Shown here piece after piece: positions 61,556 through 64,000 of a DNA stretch of 64,000 nt. The DNA lies in the NCBI RefSeq assembly GCF_001043005.1, contig NZ_JYKZ01000008.1:62001-126000 (forward strand). The letters run 5' to 3'. A model generated the notes under the pieces. That model did not search any database, was not told where the DNA came from, and saw only the letters and a program-made list of their open reading frames with translations. A program made the position numbers and the translations under genes. The DNA comes from Pseudomonas psychrophila. Its GTDB lineage: Bacteria > Pseudomonadota > Gammaproteobacteria > Pseudomonadales > Pseudomonadaceae. Each line of letters begins with the position of its first letter. Position 1 is the first letter of the stretch.

Positions 61556-62126
61556 CAGCTCTGTCTCAACCTGTAGATACTCTGTTGCCAACCGGCCTGT
61601 TTAGAGAAATGTGCTTCGCTAAACAGGTCCGCCTGTAGGCCGCCTCGGCGGGCCGTTGATCTTGTTTTTGCACTGGTTTTTGATCTGCCTGCCCTTCGGG
61701 AGGCCGAGCGCAGGTTCTGCGTAGTGGGTCGACCGGCATGGATGCCGGGAGAGCCGTGTTGGGCCATGGATGGCCCGTCACGGCGTGCCCACGGAGCGGG
61801 ACCGGAGTGAGGGACACCTGAGCGCAGCGAGGGCCGTACGCTGGGGCAAGGCCTTTTTGGTGGGCCTGTCTCCCTGCAGCGGACGCCTCGCCCAGGCTCG
61901 GTGGTTCCCTCACTCCGGCACTGTCATGGGCATTCGCGTCGTCTGGACATTCGTGTGGCTCCAGCAAAAGCAAAATGCATCGCAGGCGTCACAGAACCCT
62001 ACGAAAAACGGTTTAGCGCCAACATACAAGCCGCTGCCGCAGGCTGCGATGGGCAGCGCAGCGGCCCGCTTTGGCATTCAAAGCAAAGGCCTTGCGGTGG
62101 CAGCGGCTACATCCGTTCTGCAGGGC
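61556..62126. repeat. Repeat-rich 570-bp gap between EamA and AsmA genes
   Basis: No credible gene. It holds a hairpin CCTGTTTAG / CTAAACAGG (61596-61627) that may end the EamA transcript. Next, a GC-rich block from about 61630 to 61920 contains small palindromes GGCATGGATGCC and GGGCCATGGATGGCCC and the phrase CACGGAGCGGGACCGGAGTG, which I recognise as a high-copy intergenic block in fluorescent pseudomonads. Then AGCCGCTGCCGCAGGCTGCG (from 62029) belongs to the second repeat family. Short open frames here have no homology features. Confidence 0.7.
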
Positions 62127-64000
62127 TTATTTCACTGTTTTCGGCACTTTGCCCTGCTGCATTTGCTGCAGCAGAGGCGCGCACTGGTTGGGTTCGCCGC
62201 CGCTCGGCGCAACCAATGCCAGCAGCCCCGCCGCCGGACCGGCAATCACGCCCAGCGCCACCATACCGGCACCACGCAACAGCAGCGGTACGGCTTGCAC
62301 ACCCGCCGACGGGTTGGCAAAGGTGCCGCGTACATACAGCGGTGAACGCAGCGAGAACAATCGCAGGCCCTTGGACTCAGGGGTGATTTTCAAGTCGAGC
62401 TGTTCGGTGGCGAAATTGACCGTACCGTCAATGTAGATAATCGCGTTCTCGGTATCGAACACAAACAACCGGGTGCTGGCCAGACCACTCTTGATTCCAA
62501 AGTCTGCTGCGGCGCAGTTGATTTTGACGTCTTCGTCGCCAAAAATTTTGCCCACTACATAGTTGCCCACATTCAAACCGGCTATTTCCATCAGGCTGCG
62601 GCTGATGGCGCCGTCATTGATGATCATCTTCAAATCACCATTGGCGGTGCCCAACAACTTGGCAACCGAGTTGCCGGTCCCGGCAATCGTGGCATCGCCA
62701 TTGAGCTCACCGAAGCTGGTTTTCATCGGTTCAAAGGTGGGGAACAGTTGCTTGAGCTTGAAGTTGCGCGCGGTCAATTTGGCGCTGCCCTTTAACGGCG
62801 TAGCACGGCCATTGAGACGAATCTGCGCATCCAGCTTGCCGCCCGCCACGCCAAAGCGCAGCGGTTCGAGGCTCAGTTCGCCGTCATCGAGCACCAGATG
62901 GGTGAAGAGGTCGGTAAACGGCAACTCGGCGCTCTGCACGATGCGCTTGCCGGTGAGTTCGACATCGGCGTCCATGTCGCGCCAGCGCTCGGTGCGGAAC
63001 TCCTCGACCGGCAGCACTTTACCCGCAGGCTGTTTGCTTTCGCCGCCACGGGCCTTTTGCTCGGTGTTGGAGTCGGCGCCAATCAGCGGTGCCAGGTCAG
63101 CCATCAGCAGTTGGTTGGACACCAGCTTGCCGGACAACTTGGGCCGCGGCTGACTGGCCACGTATTTCAGGTCGCCGTGAATATCACTGCTACCGATTTT
63201 GCCGTTGAAGTTTTCATAGCTGAAGGTCGCGCCCCCTGGCTCTCGCAACGCGGCGATCAAATGACCGTCGGTCGAGTAGGGCGGCGAATCCGGCAAGGTC
63301 ACGCCGGTCAACGGATAGAGGTTGCTCAGGCTGGTTCCGGCCAACTTCAGGCGCAGGTTCAGCGCGCCCAGATTCAGTGGATCGGTCAGGGTCCCGGCGA
63401 GCGCCACGCGGGTGTCGGCAATGCTGACCTGTGCTTGCAGCGGGAAGGGTCTGGTCGAGTCTTGCAACGCCAGCAGGCCGCCAATCTTGCCCGTGCCGTT
63501 GAGCTTTTGGTCGTGGTACTGACCTTTGACCTTGAGGGCGAAGGCATAGTCCTGCGCCTGGCTGCCTTTTTCCAGAGTCTTTTTCGCGTCTGCTTCGCCG
63601 ACGATTTCGCTAAAAGGGATAGGTTTGCCCAACGGATCGATCAGCACATCCAGGCGGGCTTTGAGGGTTTGGTCATTAAGCGTGACATGCCCCTTGTCGA
63701 AACCGATGGCGCCTATATCAACCGTCCAGGCTGACGGCTCTGCGTTCGGGTCCTTGGGGTCGAACGTAAAATTCCAGTTCGCCCGGCCATCCGCCAGACG
63801 CTCAAGGTGGGCGCTGGGCTGCGTCAGGTTGATACGCGGGATATCCACCGTCCGGGTCAGCAGTGCCAGGGGCGAGAGGCGCAGCTCAACTTTTTTGAGG
63901 CTGGCCATTTGCGGAGTTTTCAACCACTCGGGGTTACCCAGGGTCAGGTCGTGGGCAATGACATGGGGCCAGGGCACCCAGGCGCGCCAGCCGCCCTCGT
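62127..64000 (-). CDS. AsmA family protein (N-terminus outside window)
   Basis: The frame runs off the right edge with no start, so the first codons, including the usual N-terminal membrane helix, are missing. The visible part of about 624 residues shows AsmA features: LTLGNPEWLKTPQMASLKKV and LERLADGRANWNFTFDPKDP near the left, and the conserved C-terminal stretch GNSVAKLLGTANGDLKMIIN and RSLMEIAGLNVGNYVVGKIF. AsmA proteins span the envelope, bridge inner and outer membranes and affect lipid traffic. A hydrophobic tail (LLLRGAGMVALGVIAGPAAG) is near the end. Confidence 0.9.
   Translation of the reverse strand, partial: EGGWRAWVPWPHVIAHDLTLGNPEWLKTPQMASLKKVELRLSPLALLTRTVDIPRINLTQPSAHLERLADGRANWNFTFDPKDPNAEPSAWTVDIGAIGFDKGHVTLNDQTLKARLDVLIDPLGKPIPFSEIVGEADAKKTLEKGSQAQDYAFALKVKGQYHDQKLNGTGKIGGLLALQDSTRPFPLQAQVSIADTRVALAGTLTDPLNLGALNLRLKLAGTSLSNLYPLTGVTLPDSPPYSTDGHLIAALREPGGATFSYENFNGKIGSSDIHGDLKYVASQPRPKLSGKLVSNQLLMADLAPLIGADSNTEQKARGGESKQPAGKVLPVEEFRTERWRDMDADVELTGKRIVQSAELPFTDLFTHLVLDDGELSLEPLRFGVAGGKLDAQIRLNGRATPLKGSAKLTARNFKLKQLFPTFEPMKTSFGELNGDATIAGTGNSVAKLLGTANGDLKMIINDGAISRSLMEIAGLNVGNYVVGKIFGDEDVKINCAAADFGIKSGLASTRLFVFDTENAIIYIDGTVNFATEQLDLKITPESKGLRLFSLRSPLYVRGTFANPSAGVQAVPLLLRGAGMVALGVIAGPAAGLLALVAPSGGEPNQCAPLLQQMQQGKVPKTVK

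Noticed and set aside
61770..62345. 191-codon plus-strand frame
   Set aside because: Lies in the repeat-rich gap and overlaps the AsmA gene on the other strand; composition is repeat-derived.

Overview
This window is chromosomal DNA of a Pseudomonas, most likely of the P. fluorescens lineage. Three things support this. The first 18 kb carries the gene order gcbA-like / ctpL-like / dsbD / aroQ / accB / accC / prmA / DUF3426 / dusB / fis / purH / purD / retS / marC, which I recall from P. aeruginosa PAO1 (PA4843-PA4857). Pseudomonas REP inverted pairs (core GTGGGAGCGAGCCTGCTCGC or the variant with GGGCTTGC) occur throughout. The DNA is GC-rich, so long antisense open frames run under many real genes. 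I found no tRNA, rRNA, CRISPR, transposase or integrase. The species cannot be fixed from this sequence alone.

Layout. 1-18.5 kb: c-di-GMP and chemotaxis signalling, periplasmic thiol-disulfide exchange, fatty-acid and shikimate steps, ribosomal protein methylation, the dusB-fis-purH-purD group, the hybrid sensor RetS and a MarC-type membrane protein. 18.6-26.2 kb: two divergent cobalamin corrin-ring operons (cobG-H-I-J leftward, cobL-cbiD-cobK rightward). 26.4-31.4 kb: a copper locus of two Met/His-rich DUF2946 proteins, a PCu(A)C chaperone, an OprC-type copper receptor and a PepSY membrane protein. 31.5-36.6 kb: a TonB receptor plus a FecBCD-type ABC importer behind a Zur-box-like palindrome, so probably zinc or metallophore uptake. 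36.6-43.6 kb: two adjacent paralogous 1148 and 1149 aa proteins, each made of five DUF4329-like repeats and each ending in RDEL. These are the least understood genes here. 43.8-54 kb: the urea ABC transporter urtABCDE behind a sigma-54-like promoter, then ureD, ureA, two GNAT acetyltransferases, ureB and ureC. 54-64 kb: an orphan histidine kinase, CbpM/CbpA facing a YegD-type Hsp70, an AI-2E family permease, a PsiF-repeat protein, an AraC regulator divergent from an EamA transporter, a 570-bp repeat-rich gap, and the C-terminal part of an AsmA-family protein cut by the window end.

How the genes work together. Urea is imported by UrtABCDE and hydrolysed by UreABC, matured with UreD; ureE, ureF and ureG are not here and must lie elsewhere. 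The cob genes make most of the corrin ring using an oxygen-dependent CobG together with CbiD and a CbiG-CobJ fusion. Copper, zinc and cobalt functions lie side by side, so 18-37 kb reads as a transition-metal block. In P. aeruginosa, from memory, marC and urtA are neighbours. Here about 25 kb of cobalamin, metal and DUF4329 genes separates them.
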